DNA of 64,000 bases from Piscinibacterium candidicorallinum (GTDB lineage Bacteria; Pseudomonadota; Gammaproteobacteria; Burkholderiales; Burkholderiaceae_C): assembly GCF_047549485.1 (NCBI RefSeq), contig NZ_CP180191.1:3534001-3598000 (forward strand), read 5' to 3'. Shown here piece by piece: positions 53,419 through 62,624 of the stretch. Position 1 is the first letter of the stretch. Each line of letters begins with the position of its first letter. Made by a program: the position numbers and the translations under genes. Below the pieces are notes generated by a model. It searched no databases. It was not told the origin of the DNA and saw only the letters and a program-made list of their open reading frames with translations.

Positions 53419-53454
53419 TGAAAAGGCCGTCCGGATCGCTCCGGGACGGCCTTT
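53419..53454 (-). terminator. Terminator after the metzincin-like gene
   Basis: On the minus strand AAAGGCCGTCC... pairs with its complement through an inner TCCGG/CCGGA stem and runs into TTTTC. It ends the minus-strand gene that stops at 53498. Confidence 0.8.
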
Positions 53455-53497
53455 GCGTTGGCTGCGCTGGCGCCGCGCGGCCTGGGGTGGCGTGGCT

Positions 53498-56008
53498 TCA
53501 GCGCGGCAGCACGATCACCTTGCCGCTGGCGCCGTCGGACACGCCCACTTCGAAGCGGCCGCCGGCGGGCAGGTCGCGGGGGTCGAACTTCAGGCTGCCG
53601 CCTTGGGCGCGCACGGCCAGCACGGTGCGCTGGCCGTTGTCCGCCACATGGGTGACGGTGGCCCAGGCGTGGGAGTCGGCGCTCCAGCGCAGGGTCTGCA
53701 GGCTGGCTGTTGCAGCGGCGGGTGCCAGGCTGGCGCTGGGCTCCACGGCGAGTGCAGCGCCGGGCGCCTGCGACTTGGCCAGCACGCGCTGGGTCTGGGT
53801 ACTGAAGCGCTGGCCGCGCGGCGTGATGAGATCGGCCGCCACCACAGCACCGGGGTTGGGCAGGGTCACGGTGAAGTGCCATTCGTCGGCGTGGTCCACC
53901 TGCACCAGTTCGACCGGCTGCTCCAGGGTGCGGCCGTCTGCAGTGCGCAGCACAACGCGGTGGTCGCCTGCGCTGGCCACGGCCGGGCCGATCAGGAACT
54001 GCGCAGGCTTCAGCTGCAGGCCGCTGGCGCTGATCACGCCGTCAAACACGGCCAGCTCGGTGGCCGGGCCGGACGGCTTGGTCATGGTGCCGCGGGCGCG
54101 GTGCTGCTCCAGGAAGTTTTGAACAGCGGAGAAGTTGTAGTCGCTGAACCAGGTGCCATTGCAGTAGCCCATGATGTCTGCGCCCGTGCCCGGTGCGACG
54201 ACCTGATTGCTGTTCGAGTTGAACAGGCCCGTGGGGCCGAGCTGGCCGCCGCTGTAGGGGTAGTTGGGGTCGGCTCCGGTCACGCCGCCGCAGGGTGCGT
54301 GGCTGCGCGAGAAGTTGTGGCCGAACTCGTGGATCATCGTGCGGGCCCAGCCGCCGGGACTCTGGTCGGGAGACCAACCAAGCGATACCAGCGACGGAGA
54401 ACTGGACGTGGGGCTTCCGACGTAGCCGATACCCGCGATTGATCCGCCGGAGCGGCGCGTCACGCCGTAGTAGAGGAATGTGGGGTTCTCTTGGTTTCGG
54501 AGCGTACGAACCTCATTCAAGACGCTGGACCATTCACCGCTGGTGTCCAGGCCATCCGTTGTGGTGGTGGAGGTGTAGGCCGAGCGGGTGCGCACCTCGA
54601 TCTGGTCGCGGGCGATCGGCAGGGAGCGGGCTACTTCGTCGATGACCTGTGCCGCGGTGGGCAGCGAGGGTGGGTTGGCGGCGCTGGTGTTGCCCCCGGT
54701 GATGACGGGCACCAGCATCACGGTCAGGCGCGTGGCCGTGCCGACCACGGGCGTCGCGTCGGCGGTGTTAAAGGCGTTGTTGCGGCGATCCGGGTCGACC
54801 TCGATGCGCAGGCGCAGGTTGGGCGCGATCCACGCTGCCGGCAATTCGGCGGCAAAGGTCTGGGTGAGGTCGTACTGCACGCTGGCGGGCACGGCGGCGC
54901 CATCGGCCACCTGCGGCAGCGTGGCCGGGCCGGTCAGATTGACGGTGCCCAAGGTGGTGATGTCATTCGGGCTGACGACTCGCTGGCCGACGACGCGCAC
55001 GGCGGGCGCAGCACGGTTGGCCGCAGTGGAAACGACGAAGGCGCGCACCCAGGTTTCCTTGCCGGGCACCAGGCGCTGATATTGATCGCCAGGCGACTGG
55101 GAATAGACCTGGGCCACGTCGATCTCGGCCAGGCGCACGTTGGCTTCACACTGGTTGGCGGTGGCCAGGGTGCCCCCTGGCACGGTGGGCTGCAGGCGCG
55201 CCACCAGCACGATGGCGCCGCAGGGCGCACCCGCCGGCGCTTGCAGGGTGATGGAGGTGCCGCTGGCGTTGGTGAGCGTGGCGGGCAAGCCGGCGATGGT
55301 GGCACCCGTCACTTCGCCCAGACCCGTGCCACTGATATTGAAGGTGGCGCCAGCCGCCGGTGCGTAGACCGCGCTGGCATTCACGACCACGGGCGGCACG
55401 AGCTCGAAGGTGCTGCCGGTGGGGTTGGGATCATTGGCGGTTTCGCCCACCAGGGTGATCAGGCCGGAGGCGGCATCGGCCGGGACGGTGACCGTGAGCT
55501 GCGTGTCGCTGCGGGCCGTGATGGTGGCGGCCGCCGCGGCGCCGGTGAAGCGCACCTCGCGCACGCGGGCAAAACCGCTGCCGTTGATGTTCACGCTGCC
55601 GCCGGCCAGCGCGCGCGCCGGCGTGAAGCCGCTGACCGCGATGCGCACCAGCACATTGAGCTGCTGCGAGATCGGACGGGCGCTGCCGTTGCTGTCGGTG
55701 ATCGTGATGAAGCCGGAGCTCGCCGTGGCCGGCACTGTGAGCACCGCGGTCGTAGCGTTCTGGCTGCGCAGGCTCAGGGCCACGCCGTTCAGTGTGGCGC
55801 TGCGGACTTGATCGAGATTGGTCCCGGTCAGCGTGACGTCATTGCCGGCCACCAGCGTGGTGGGCGCAATGCTTGCCACGGCCGGGGTGGGCTGCTGCAC
55901 CTGCGGCGCGGGCGGGCTGCTGCTGCCCCCGCCGCCGCAGGCGACGAGCAGCAGCGCCGACAGGCCGGCGGCCAGAGCGAAACAAACGCGGCGGGATGAA
56001 CCTTGCAT
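53498..56008 (-). CDS. Secreted metzincin-like protease lipoprotein with IPT/TIG repeats
   Basis: Product of 836 residues. Lipobox LVAC (Cys24) and a Ser/Pro linker. About residues 45-270 are three IPT/TIG-like immunoglobulin repeats (VASIAPTTLVAGNDVTLTG; VSGFTPARALAGGSVNINGS; a third before residue 270). The catalytic part carries HEFGHNFSRSH (His560, Glu561, His564, His570), i.e. HExxHxxxxxH, and a downstream DIMGYC that fits the metzincin Met-turn. The C-terminal 180 residues form another beta-rich region. It resembles M66/M12-type surface proteases; a role in attacking extracellular proteins is inferred only. It has its own terminator. Confidence 0.85.
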   Translation of the reverse strand: MQGSSRRVCFALAAGLSALLLVACGGGGSSSPPAPQVQQPTPAVASIAPTTLVAGNDVTLTGTNLDQVRSATLNGVALSLRSQNATTAVLTVPATASSGFITITDSNGSARPISQQLNVLVRIAVSGFTPARALAGGSVNINGSGFARVREVRFTGAAAAATITARSDTQLTVTVPADAASGLITLVGETANDPNPTGSTFELVPPVVVNASAVYAPAAGATFNISGTGLGEVTGATIAGLPATLTNASGTSITLQAPAGAPCGAIVLVARLQPTVPGGTLATANQCEANVRLAEIDVAQVYSQSPGDQYQRLVPGKETWVRAFVVSTAANRAAPAVRVVGQRVVSPNDITTLGTVNLTGPATLPQVADGAAVPASVQYDLTQTFAAELPAAWIAPNLRLRIEVDPDRRNNAFNTADATPVVGTATRLTVMLVPVITGGNTSAANPPSLPTAAQVIDEVARSLPIARDQIEVRTRSAYTSTTTTDGLDTSGEWSSVLNEVRTLRNQENPTFLYYGVTRRSGGSIAGIGYVGSPTSSSPSLVSLGWSPDQSPGGWARTMIHEFGHNFSRSHAPCGGVTGADPNYPYSGGQLGPTGLFNSNSNQVVAPGTGADIMGYCNGTWFSDYNFSAVQNFLEQHRARGTMTKPSGPATELAVFDGVISASGLQLKPAQFLIGPAVASAGDHRVVLRTADGRTLEQPVELVQVDHADEWHFTVTLPNPGAVVAADLITPRGQRFSTQTQRVLAKSQAPGAALAVEPSASLAPAAATASLQTLRWSADSHAWATVTHVADNGQRTVLAVRAQGGSLKFDPRDLPAGGRFEVGVSDGASGKVIVLPR

Positions 56009-56265
56009 GGCACAAGCCTCTGTGGATGCCCGGGTCGACAGTGCGGGTCGGGCGGCGCCGGAAGGCGCGAGAATTCAGGGTGGCGCAGGCGCCGTGGCGC
56101 TGCGGCCCGCGAACACGTGCTTTGGACGCAATTTCGCGGGTCACTGATTATGTCGGCAGGCAGTGCGCGGCTTGAAGCCGGGTGATCCTCCAAAATCGTG
56201 TCAATTGTCGGTTCGGCAACGCGCATCGCGGCCGGCCGGCCACACTTGCATCCGCCGAGCCTCAC

Positions 56266-56904
56266 GTGCGTCACATCCTCCTTCTTCAACCTGCCTGCGC
56301 GCCCGGCCCCGCGGGCAACCCGGCGCAGATGCTGGCGCTGCTCGCTGCGGGCGGGCTGCCGGCGGATTGGACGCAGACCTGGTTGACGCTGGAGCCCCTG
56401 CCCGAGCAGGTCGCGCCCGTGCCGGTCGGCGCAGCCAAGGCGCTGATTGAGGCCCTGCTCCTGGCCACCGATGTGGTGCTGCTAATCCCCGCACAGGCCG
56501 ACGCGCTGCAGCAGCACACGCGCGTGCTGGCTCACTTGCGAGGTTGGCAGGCGCTCACATTGCTGGACTACCGGGACTGGATGCGTGGCAAGCGCTTTGC
56601 GCTCGTGGCGACGCTGCCCTCACCGGACGCCGACGACGCTGCGACCACCGAGCTGGCCGCGGCGGTGCGTGCGCTGCCCACCCATTGGCAGGCCCTGTGC
56701 ACCGAGCTGGACTGCGAATGGCACGGCGCGCTGATCGGCCAGCCGGATACGACCGGCAACATCTTGACGGACGTGGCCGCCGGCTTCGCCGCGCAGGGCT
56801 TTCTGGCGCGCAGCGCCGCCCGCCCGCTGGCCGCCGCGCAGGACCAGGCCGCGCGAATGCAGTACCTCGCCGCCTGTGCCCGCGCCTGCGCCTGCGCGCG
56901 CTGA
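56266..56904 (+). CDS. Possible flavodoxin-fold NAD(P)H-dependent reductase-like protein
   Basis: Product of 212 residues from GTG 56266. The N-terminal HILLLQPACAPGPAGNPAQM and the later ATDVVLLIPAQADALQQHTRVLAHLRGWQAL resemble the first strand-loop and the FMN-adjacent region of flavodoxin-like NADPH oxidoreductases, but the usual SPR/GNT motif is altered. It may be a divergent or non-FMN member. The frame extends 28 codons further upstream without support. Function unproven. Confidence 0.5.
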   Translation: MRHILLLQPACAPGPAGNPAQMLALLAAGGLPADWTQTWLTLEPLPEQVAPVPVGAAKALIEALLLATDVVLLIPAQADALQQHTRVLAHLRGWQALTLLDYRDWMRGKRFALVATLPSPDADDAATTELAAAVRALPTHWQALCTELDCEWHGALIGQPDTTGNILTDVAAGFAAQGFLARSAARPLAAAQDQAARMQYLAACARACACAR

Positions 56905-56949
56905 GCCACAATGAATGCTGTGCGGCCTGGGCCGTTCGAACTGCGCGCC

Positions 56950-57168
56950 ATGGACACCGTCAGCCTGCAAGAACTCGAAACCGCCATCAACTGGTGGCGT
57001 ACCCGCCGCCCGGCACAGGGCGAAGCCATGTCGCTCGCCCCGGAAGTCGCCGCCCTCTCCAAACCCTACGCGCTACTGATCTGGCACCACGCCGCCAGCC
57101 TGCCGGCCGAGCAGCTGTCTGAACCCGCGCGCGCCGCCCTGGCCATCTGGCGCAGCAGCAGTACCTGA
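56950..57168 (+). CDS. DUF3717-family small protein
   Basis: Product of 72 residues from ATG 56950 (MDTVSLQELETAINWWRTRR). The pattern LxELExAINxWR and a helical C-terminus match the Burkholderiales family DUF3717; function unknown. It ends 12 bp before the hydrolase gene. Confidence 0.78.
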   Translation: MDTVSLQELETAINWWRTRRPAQGEAMSLAPEVAALSKPYALLIWHHAASLPAEQLSEPARAALAIWRSSST

Positions 57169-57180
57169 ATCCATTCCGTC

Positions 57181-58290
57181 ATGACCGCCCACGATCCGCA
57201 CATCCTCACCCGTATCGAACACGCCGTCGGCTTCATCACCCTGAACCGGCCGGGCGCACTCAATGCGCTCTCGCTGCCGATGATCCGCACCCTGCGCGAC
57301 ACGCTGGACGCCTGGGCGAATGACCCCGCCGTGCAGGTGGTGGTGCTGGACACCAGCAGCGACAAGGGCCTGTGCGCCGGTGGCGACATCCGGTTCTTCC
57401 ACGAAGCGGCGCACAGCACGCCGCGCGGCACCAGCCCGCTGCTGGAGGACTTCTTCACCGAGGAATACGCGCTCAACCACCTCATCGCCCACTACCCCAA
57501 GCCCTACGTGGCCATGATGGTGGGCGTGACCATGGGCGGCGGCATGGGCATTGCCGAAACCGGCTGGCTGCGCGTGGTCAGCGAGAACAGCAAGATCGCG
57601 ATGCCGGAGGTCAACATCGGCCTGTTCCCGGATGTGGGCGGCACCTGGTTCCTCGCCCGCGCGCCGGGTGAGCTGGGCACCTACCTGGGCGTGACCGGCG
57701 AGGTGATCGGCGCGGCCGACACCCTGCACTGCGGCATGGCCGACGTGTTTGTGCCCCTGGCCGAGCGGCCGCGCTTTCTGAAGGCGATCCGCAGTCTGCA
57801 TGCGGCTTCCCGGGCAGACATGGCCCAAAAGGCGCGCCAATACTGCGCCCGCGAATTCACGCTGCGCCCGACGCCGGGGCAGTTCATGACGCTGCGGCCC
57901 TACATCGACGAAGTCTTTGCCTCGAGCTCGATTGCCGAGATCATGGAAGCGCTGGATACCGAAACCCGGCCCGAATTCATCGAGTTCGCGCAGAAGACCC
58001 GCGCCACGATGCTCAAGCGCAGCCCGCTGCTCATGCAGGTGAGCCTGAGTGCCATGCGCCGCGCGAAACACATGAGCCTGGCCGACGCTCTGCGCATGGA
58101 GCGCAACCTCGTGCGCCGCACCTTCGAGCATGGCGAGGTGGTCGAAGGAGTACGGGCGCTGGTGATCGACAAGGACAACCGCCCCGCCTGGACCCCGCCG
58201 ATCATCGAGGCCGTGACCGACGCGATGGTCGAACGCTTCTTCGAGCCCTGCTGGCCGGCACGGATGCATCCACTGCGGGAGCTCAACTAA
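57181..58290 (+). CDS. 3-hydroxyisobutyryl-CoA hydrolase
   Basis: Crotonase-fold enzyme of 369 residues. Oxyanion-hole residues lie in KGLCAGGDIRFF and GGGMGIAETG; MPEVNIGLFPDVGGTWFLAR is the hydrolase-type signature with the catalytic glutamate. Hydrolyses 3-hydroxyisobutyryl-CoA in valine catabolism. Length and the C-terminal HIBYL half distinguish it from plain enoyl-CoA hydratase. No other valine genes are adjacent. Confidence 0.92.
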   Translation: MTAHDPHILTRIEHAVGFITLNRPGALNALSLPMIRTLRDTLDAWANDPAVQVVVLDTSSDKGLCAGGDIRFFHEAAHSTPRGTSPLLEDFFTEEYALNHLIAHYPKPYVAMMVGVTMGGGMGIAETGWLRVVSENSKIAMPEVNIGLFPDVGGTWFLARAPGELGTYLGVTGEVIGAADTLHCGMADVFVPLAERPRFLKAIRSLHAASRADMAQKARQYCAREFTLRPTPGQFMTLRPYIDEVFASSSIAEIMEALDTETRPEFIEFAQKTRATMLKRSPLLMQVSLSAMRRAKHMSLADALRMERNLVRRTFEHGEVVEGVRALVIDKDNRPAWTPPIIEAVTDAMVERFFEPCWPARMHPLRELN

Positions 58291-58295
58291 ATGAC

Positions 58296-58400
58296 CGAAT
58301 TTAACATATTTGTATGCCGGTATTTGGCACTTTCCGCATAATGAATGCGGCTCATGGCATGTTTTCGGCGTCGCAAATTGATGGCCGATTTTGATATCTA
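58296..58400. repeat. AT-rich island with transposon-end-like motifs (island 2)
   Basis: AT-rich stretch before creB with GGCACTTTCCGCATAATG near 58327 and CATGGCATGTTTTCGGCG. Shares CACTTTCCGC with the island at 62.6 kb. No gene; it replaces any obvious creB promoter. Confidence 0.45.
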
Positions 58401-58440
58401 GACGTAACATCCTTCCCGCATCGTCATCCACCCCGGCACC

Positions 58441-59166
58441 GTGAGCACCCTGCTGCTTGTTGAAGACGACCTCGCCATCGCCCAGCCGCTGATGTTCACG
58501 CTGCAGCGCGAAGGCTTCGAGGTGCTGCACGTCAGCCTGGGCCGCGCGGCGCTTCAGGCCATGCAAGCCGGTGGCACCGCCCAAGCCACGCCGCCCGCCG
58601 CGGTGATTCTGGACGTGGGCCTGCCGGATCTCACGGGCTTTGAGGTCTGCCGCCAGTTGCGCAGCTTCTCCACCGTGCCCGTGCTCTTTCTCACCGCGCA
58701 AGCTGACGAGATCGACCGCGTGATGGGCCTGGAGATCGGCGCGGACGACTATGTGACCAAGCCCTTCTCGCCGCGCGAGGTGGTGGCACGCATCCGCAGC
58801 CTGCTGCGGCGCGCCTCCATGACCGCGCAGGCGGCTGTTCCACCCCTGTCCGCAACCCCGGCTGCCGCTGCGCCATCGCACGGCGCATTCGTTGTCGACG
58901 AGACCCGCGCACAGATCCGATTCCATGGCCAGACGCTTGCGCTGACCGTGACGGAGTACCGCCTGCTGCTCGCACTCCTCGCCCAACCCGGCCGCGTGTT
59001 CACACGCGAGCAGCTGATCGATGCCGCGCGCGGCCTGAACGTAGGCAGCGGCGAGCGCGCCATCGACACCCACATCAAGGGCCTGCGCGCCAAGCTTGCG
59101 GCCGTGCATCGGGCCAGCGATCCGATCCGCACGCATCGCGGGCTGGGTTACAGCGTCGAGCCCTGA
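58441..59166 (+). CDS. creB: Response regulator CreB
   Basis: OmpR-family regulator of 241 residues. Receiver with Asp58 in VILDVGLPD and Lys in VTKPFSP; a linker of low complexity; winged-helix output domain (TVTEYRLLLALLAQPGRVFTREQL, RGLGYSVE). Start is GTG 58441. Position directly before creC and creD identifies it as CreB, which in gamma-proteobacteria controls creD and often beta-lactamases. It precedes creC by 8 bp. Confidence 0.92.
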   Translation: MSTLLLVEDDLAIAQPLMFTLQREGFEVLHVSLGRAALQAMQAGGTAQATPPAAVILDVGLPDLTGFEVCRQLRSFSTVPVLFLTAQADEIDRVMGLEIGADDYVTKPFSPREVVARIRSLLRRASMTAQAAVPPLSATPAAAAPSHGAFVVDETRAQIRFHGQTLALTVTEYRLLLALLAQPGRVFTREQLIDAARGLNVGSGERAIDTHIKGLRAKLAAVHRASDPIRTHRGLGYSVEP

Positions 59167-59174
59167 GGCAGCCT

Positions 59175-60623
59175 GTGCGTCTGTCCCTTCGCATCCTGCT
59201 GGGCTACTTCATCGTCGTGGGCGTGGCGGCGTTCTTCGTGCTGCGCGTGTTCGTCGCCGAGGTGAAGCCCTCGGTGCGCGAGACCATCGAGGAAGTGATG
59301 GTCGACACCGCCAATCTGCTGGCGGAACTCGCGCAGCGCGAAGTGGCTGCGGGCAGCCTTGCCAGTGGGCCGTTCTCGCAGGCGGTGGCGGCCTACCGGC
59401 AGCGCGACGTCAGCGCCAAGATCTGGCACTACGACAAGGAAAGTCTGGACTTCGACATCTACGTCACCGACGCGCAGGGCAAGGTGGTGTTCGACTCCAC
59501 CGGCCGCGCGCTCGGGCAGGACTACTCGCGCTGGCGCGATGTCAACCGCACCCTGCGCGGCGCATATGGCGCACGCTCCACCCGCGTGATCGAGGGCGAC
59601 GACAACAGCGCCGTGTTCCACGTGGCCGCGCCGCTGCGTGATGCGCAGGGCGCGATCATCGGTGTGCTCACCGTCGTCAAACCCGTGGCGACGGTGGCGC
59701 CGATCATCGAGCGCGCCGAGCGCACGATTCTCAAGCACGGGCTGTGGCTGCTGGCCGCGGCGGCGCTGGTGGGTGTGCTGATGAGCTGGTGGCTCACGCG
59801 CGCCGTGGGCAAGCTGGTGGATTTTGCCCAGCAGGCGCAGCGCGGCGTGGCGACGACCCCGCCCAAGCTGGCCGTGCGCGAGCTGGATGCACTCGGCAAC
59901 GCCATGCAAAGCATGCGCCAGGAGATCGAAGGCCGGCAGTATGTGGAGCAGTACGTGCAGGCGCTCACGCACGAGCTCAAGAGCCCGCTGGCTTCAGTGC
60001 GCGCGTCCAGCGAAGTGCTGCAGGCCGCCGATCTGCCCGAAGCCGACCGCCAGCGCTTTGCGCAGCTCGTCGAGGAGCAGAGCGAACGCCTCACTGCGCT
60101 GGTGGACCGCGTGCTGGCCCTCGCAAGGCTCGAGGGCAGCGCTCAACTGGATCACGCCGCACCGGTGGAACTCAACGCCTTGGCCGAACGCACCGTGGCC
60201 AGCCATCGCGCTGCGGCACAGGCCAGCGGCGTCGACATCGCACTCATCCCTTCAGCCGAGCCGATCACCGTACAGGGTGACGCCGCGCTGCTGGAACTGG
60301 CCTTGTCCAACCTGCTCACCAACGCCATCGACGCGTCGGTGCAATCACTTCGGGGCGCCGCGCAGGCCGTGGCGGCCATTGAGGTGCGCGTCGAGCAAGC
60401 CGCCAGCCGCCCCCTGCTGGTGGTGCGCGACCACGGCCCCGGCATCCCGGACTACGCCCTGCCCCGCGTCTTCGAACGCTTCTATTCCCTGCCCCGCGCC
60501 GACGGTCAGCGCGGCACGGGTCTGGGCCTCGCCATCGTCGCGCAGGTCGCGGCGCGGCATGGCGCGCACGCCGAGGTCATCAACGCGCCGGGTGGCGGCA
60601 CGCTGGCGCGCGTCCGCTTCTAA
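59175..60623 (+). CDS. creC: Sensor histidine kinase CreC
   Basis: Two-helix sensor kinase of 482 residues. N-terminal helix, periplasmic domain of about 155 residues (IYVTDAQGKVVFDSTG is CreC-typical), second helix near 190-215, HAMP-like linker, HisKA with His266 in THELKSPLAS, and ATPase motifs (NLLTNAIDAS, DHGPGIP, GTGLGLAI). Phosphorylates CreB. Start is GTG 59175. In E. coli CreC responds to growth and envelope conditions; the signal here is not known. Confidence 0.92.
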   Translation: MRLSLRILLGYFIVVGVAAFFVLRVFVAEVKPSVRETIEEVMVDTANLLAELAQREVAAGSLASGPFSQAVAAYRQRDVSAKIWHYDKESLDFDIYVTDAQGKVVFDSTGRALGQDYSRWRDVNRTLRGAYGARSTRVIEGDDNSAVFHVAAPLRDAQGAIIGVLTVVKPVATVAPIIERAERTILKHGLWLLAAAALVGVLMSWWLTRAVGKLVDFAQQAQRGVATTPPKLAVRELDALGNAMQSMRQEIEGRQYVEQYVQALTHELKSPLASVRASSEVLQAADLPEADRQRFAQLVEEQSERLTALVDRVLALARLEGSAQLDHAAPVELNALAERTVASHRAAAQASGVDIALIPSAEPITVQGDAALLELALSNLLTNAIDASVQSLRGAAQAVAAIEVRVEQAASRPLLVVRDHGPGIPDYALPRVFERFYSLPRADGQRGTGLGLAIVAQVAARHGAHAEVINAPGGGTLARVRF

Positions 60624-60640
60624 GCCACCGCCACACAATC

Positions 60641-60656
60641 CTCACCAAAGGCTCAC
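60641..60656 (+). promoter_or_regulatory. cre-tag-like CreB operator before creD
   Basis: CTCAC, six bases, CTCAC. The E. coli CreB tag is TTCAC-N6-TTCAC; this differs only in the first base of each half and keeps the spacing. It lies 69 bp before the creD ATG, in the short creC-creD gap. Confidence 0.65.
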
Positions 60657-60690
60657 GCAGTCTGCACGGCACGCTGACCCGCGCCGTGCA

Positions 60691-60721
60691 GCATGCACCC
60701 CATCAACCAGGGAGTGCATGC
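60691..60721 (+). promoter_or_regulatory. Inverted repeat enclosing the creD ribosome binding site
   Basis: Perfect 8-bp arms GCATGCAC (60691-60698) and GTGCATGC (60714-60721) enclose a loop containing AGGGA, the only ribosome-binding-like sequence before the creD start at 60725. Confidence 0.45.
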
Positions 60722-60724
60722 TGA

Positions 60725-62170
60725 ATGAAACCGTTTGTCTTCAAGGCGCTGAGTTTTCTCGCTCTGTTATGGGTGTTGTGGGTGGCGAGCCTGATGGCGG
60801 GCGGCGTGGTGGACGACCGGCTGCGCTATCGCGAGGCCGCACGTCAGGCGCTGGGCAACAGTCAGGCGGGTGAGCAGCTGGTGGTGGGGCCGGTGCTGCA
60901 GTTGCCGTTTGAAGAACGCTGGATCGAAGACGAGCCGGTGGGCAAGGCTGAAGAGGGGCGCTTTCGCAAGGTGGAGCGCATCGTCGCCGGACACTATGCG
61001 CTGATGCCGGAGGCACTGGATGTGGTGGGCCGTCTGAACGTCACGCAGCGCGGCTACGGGCTATTCAAGTCCAACGTGTATGACCTGGAGGCCACGCTCA
61101 CGGGCAGCTTCAAGGTGCCCGCCACCGATGTGATTCTGCGCGCGCGGCGCGACAGCAGCGCCAGGTTCACGGGCACGGCCATGCCGGTGCTGGCCTTCAG
61201 CGAGGCGCGCGGGCTGCGCAGCCTCACGCTGACGATCGATGGCGAGCCTGTTGCGGTGGCACCCTCCACCCTGCGCCCAGGCGGCCTGCCCGCCGTGCAG
61301 GCGGCTGCACCGGAAGGTTTGCCGCTGCGCTGGCCACCCGGCACGGTCGTGCCCTTCACGGTGAAGCTGGTGCTCACGGGCACCGAGGCCGTGAACTTCC
61401 TTCCGATCGGCACGCTGAACACAGTGCGGCTGAATGCGAACTGGCCGCACCCCTCCTTTGGCGGCAATGTGCTGCCCACGCAGCCGCAGGTGCGCACCGA
61501 CGGCTTTGAGGCGCACTGGCAGCTGCCTGCGCTGGCCTCGGAGGCGCAGGCGGTCTGGCGGTCGGCGCTCAGTGCGGAGAAAGGCGACGCCGCGCGTGTG
61601 CACACGCAGGCCTTCGGCGTGCGCATGATCGACCCGGTGAACATCTACTCGCTCTCGGACCGCGCCACCAAGTACGCGATGCTGTTCATCACGCTCACGC
61701 TGGCGGGCTTTGCGCTGTTTGAGCTCTTCAAGCAGTTGCGCCTGCACCCGGTGCAGTACGGGCTGGTGGGTCTGGCGCTGGTGCTGTTCTTTCTGCTGCT
61801 GCTTTCACTGGCGGAGCGGGTTGGCTTTGCCTGGGCGTATCTGGCCTCTGCGGCAGCCTGCATCGGGCTGATTGGGTACTACGCAGCGCATGTGCTGCAG
61901 GGTTGGCGGCGCAGCCTGCCGCTCTCCCTGGGCCTGACTGCACTGTATGGCGCGCTCTATGGCTTGCTGAACGCGGAGGAGAACGCCCTGCTCTCCGGCA
62001 GCCTGATGCTGTTTGCCCTGCTGGCAGCCGTGATGGTGGCCACGCGCAAGGTGGACTGGTTTGCGCTCTTTGCCCAGGCCAAGGCCAGCCGGCCGGAGAA
62101 GCGCACGCCCGCTGCGCCAGCCGCGCCCGGCACCGCCGCCGTGGACGTTCAGGCTCAGGGCGCAGAGTGA
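60725..62170 (+). CDS. creD: CreD inner-membrane protein
   Basis: CreD-family protein of 481 residues. N-terminal helix, a periplasmic domain of about 280 residues (with RYREAARQALGNSQAGEQL and YSLSDRATKYAMLFITLT at its end), then a run of C-terminal helices. Deletion phenotypes in other bacteria concern envelope integrity and colicin/beta-lactam response; the molecular role is unknown. It carries the cre-tag-like site upstream, as expected of a CreB target. Confidence 0.93.
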   Translation: MKPFVFKALSFLALLWVLWVASLMAGGVVDDRLRYREAARQALGNSQAGEQLVVGPVLQLPFEERWIEDEPVGKAEEGRFRKVERIVAGHYALMPEALDVVGRLNVTQRGYGLFKSNVYDLEATLTGSFKVPATDVILRARRDSSARFTGTAMPVLAFSEARGLRSLTLTIDGEPVAVAPSTLRPGGLPAVQAAAPEGLPLRWPPGTVVPFTVKLVLTGTEAVNFLPIGTLNTVRLNANWPHPSFGGNVLPTQPQVRTDGFEAHWQLPALASEAQAVWRSALSAEKGDAARVHTQAFGVRMIDPVNIYSLSDRATKYAMLFITLTLAGFALFELFKQLRLHPVQYGLVGLALVLFFLLLLSLAERVGFAWAYLASAAACIGLIGYYAAHVLQGWRRSLPLSLGLTALYGALYGLLNAEENALLSGSLMLFALLAAVMVATRKVDWFALFAQAKASRPEKRTPAAPAAPGTAAVDVQAQGAE

Positions 62171-62218
62171 GCCGCACACCGGCCAGACAGGTTCAAGCAC
62201 TTCATCCAGGAGCGCACG

Positions 62219-62620
62219 ATGGGACTCTTCATGGCCGCCGTGGTGATGGCGATGTTTGCGGGGATGCTGATCTCCGTGCCGGCGGGCGCATTCATGAGCG
62301 CCTGCGTCGGGGCGCTGCAGGTCCGCAGCCGGGGCGGTGCACTGACGGCGCGACTGGCGCATCCGCCTGCGGCCTTTGCGCTGTTCTACGCGCTCTTCTT
62401 CAGCGCCTTTGTGGCGCTGGTGCGCTGGAAGGTGCCAGGCGCCCATCTGTTCGATACCTCGCACGGCGCCACGGAGTTCGTCTTCTGGCTCCTGGTCCAT
62501 GCCGGGGTGTGGTTGCTGGCGCTGGCGCCGGGCTTTGCGCTGGGCTGGCAACTGGGATCTGCGTGGACGCAGCGTCTGCGGGGTGGTGTGCGAGTGCGGG
62601 CGGCACGACGGCATCCATAA
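62219..62620 (+). CDS. Small multi-pass membrane protein of unknown function
   Basis: Product of 133 residues with about four hydrophobic helices (MAAVVMAMFAGMLISVPAGA; AAFALFYALFFSAFVALV; FVFWLLVHAGVWLLALAPG). It follows creD by 48 bp on the same strand and may be co-transcribed. I recognise no family. Confidence 0.7.
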   Translation: MGLFMAAVVMAMFAGMLISVPAGAFMSACVGALQVRSRGGALTARLAHPPAAFALFYALFFSAFVALVRWKVPGAHLFDTSHGATEFVFWLLVHAGVWLLALAPGFALGWQLGSAWTQRLRGGVRVRAARRHP

Positions 62621-62624
62621 TGAA

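Noticed and set aside
58291..58440. cre tag or clear sigma70 promoter before creB
   Set aside because: The AT-rich island contains T/A-rich hexamers but no pair with correct spacing and no TTCAC repeat.
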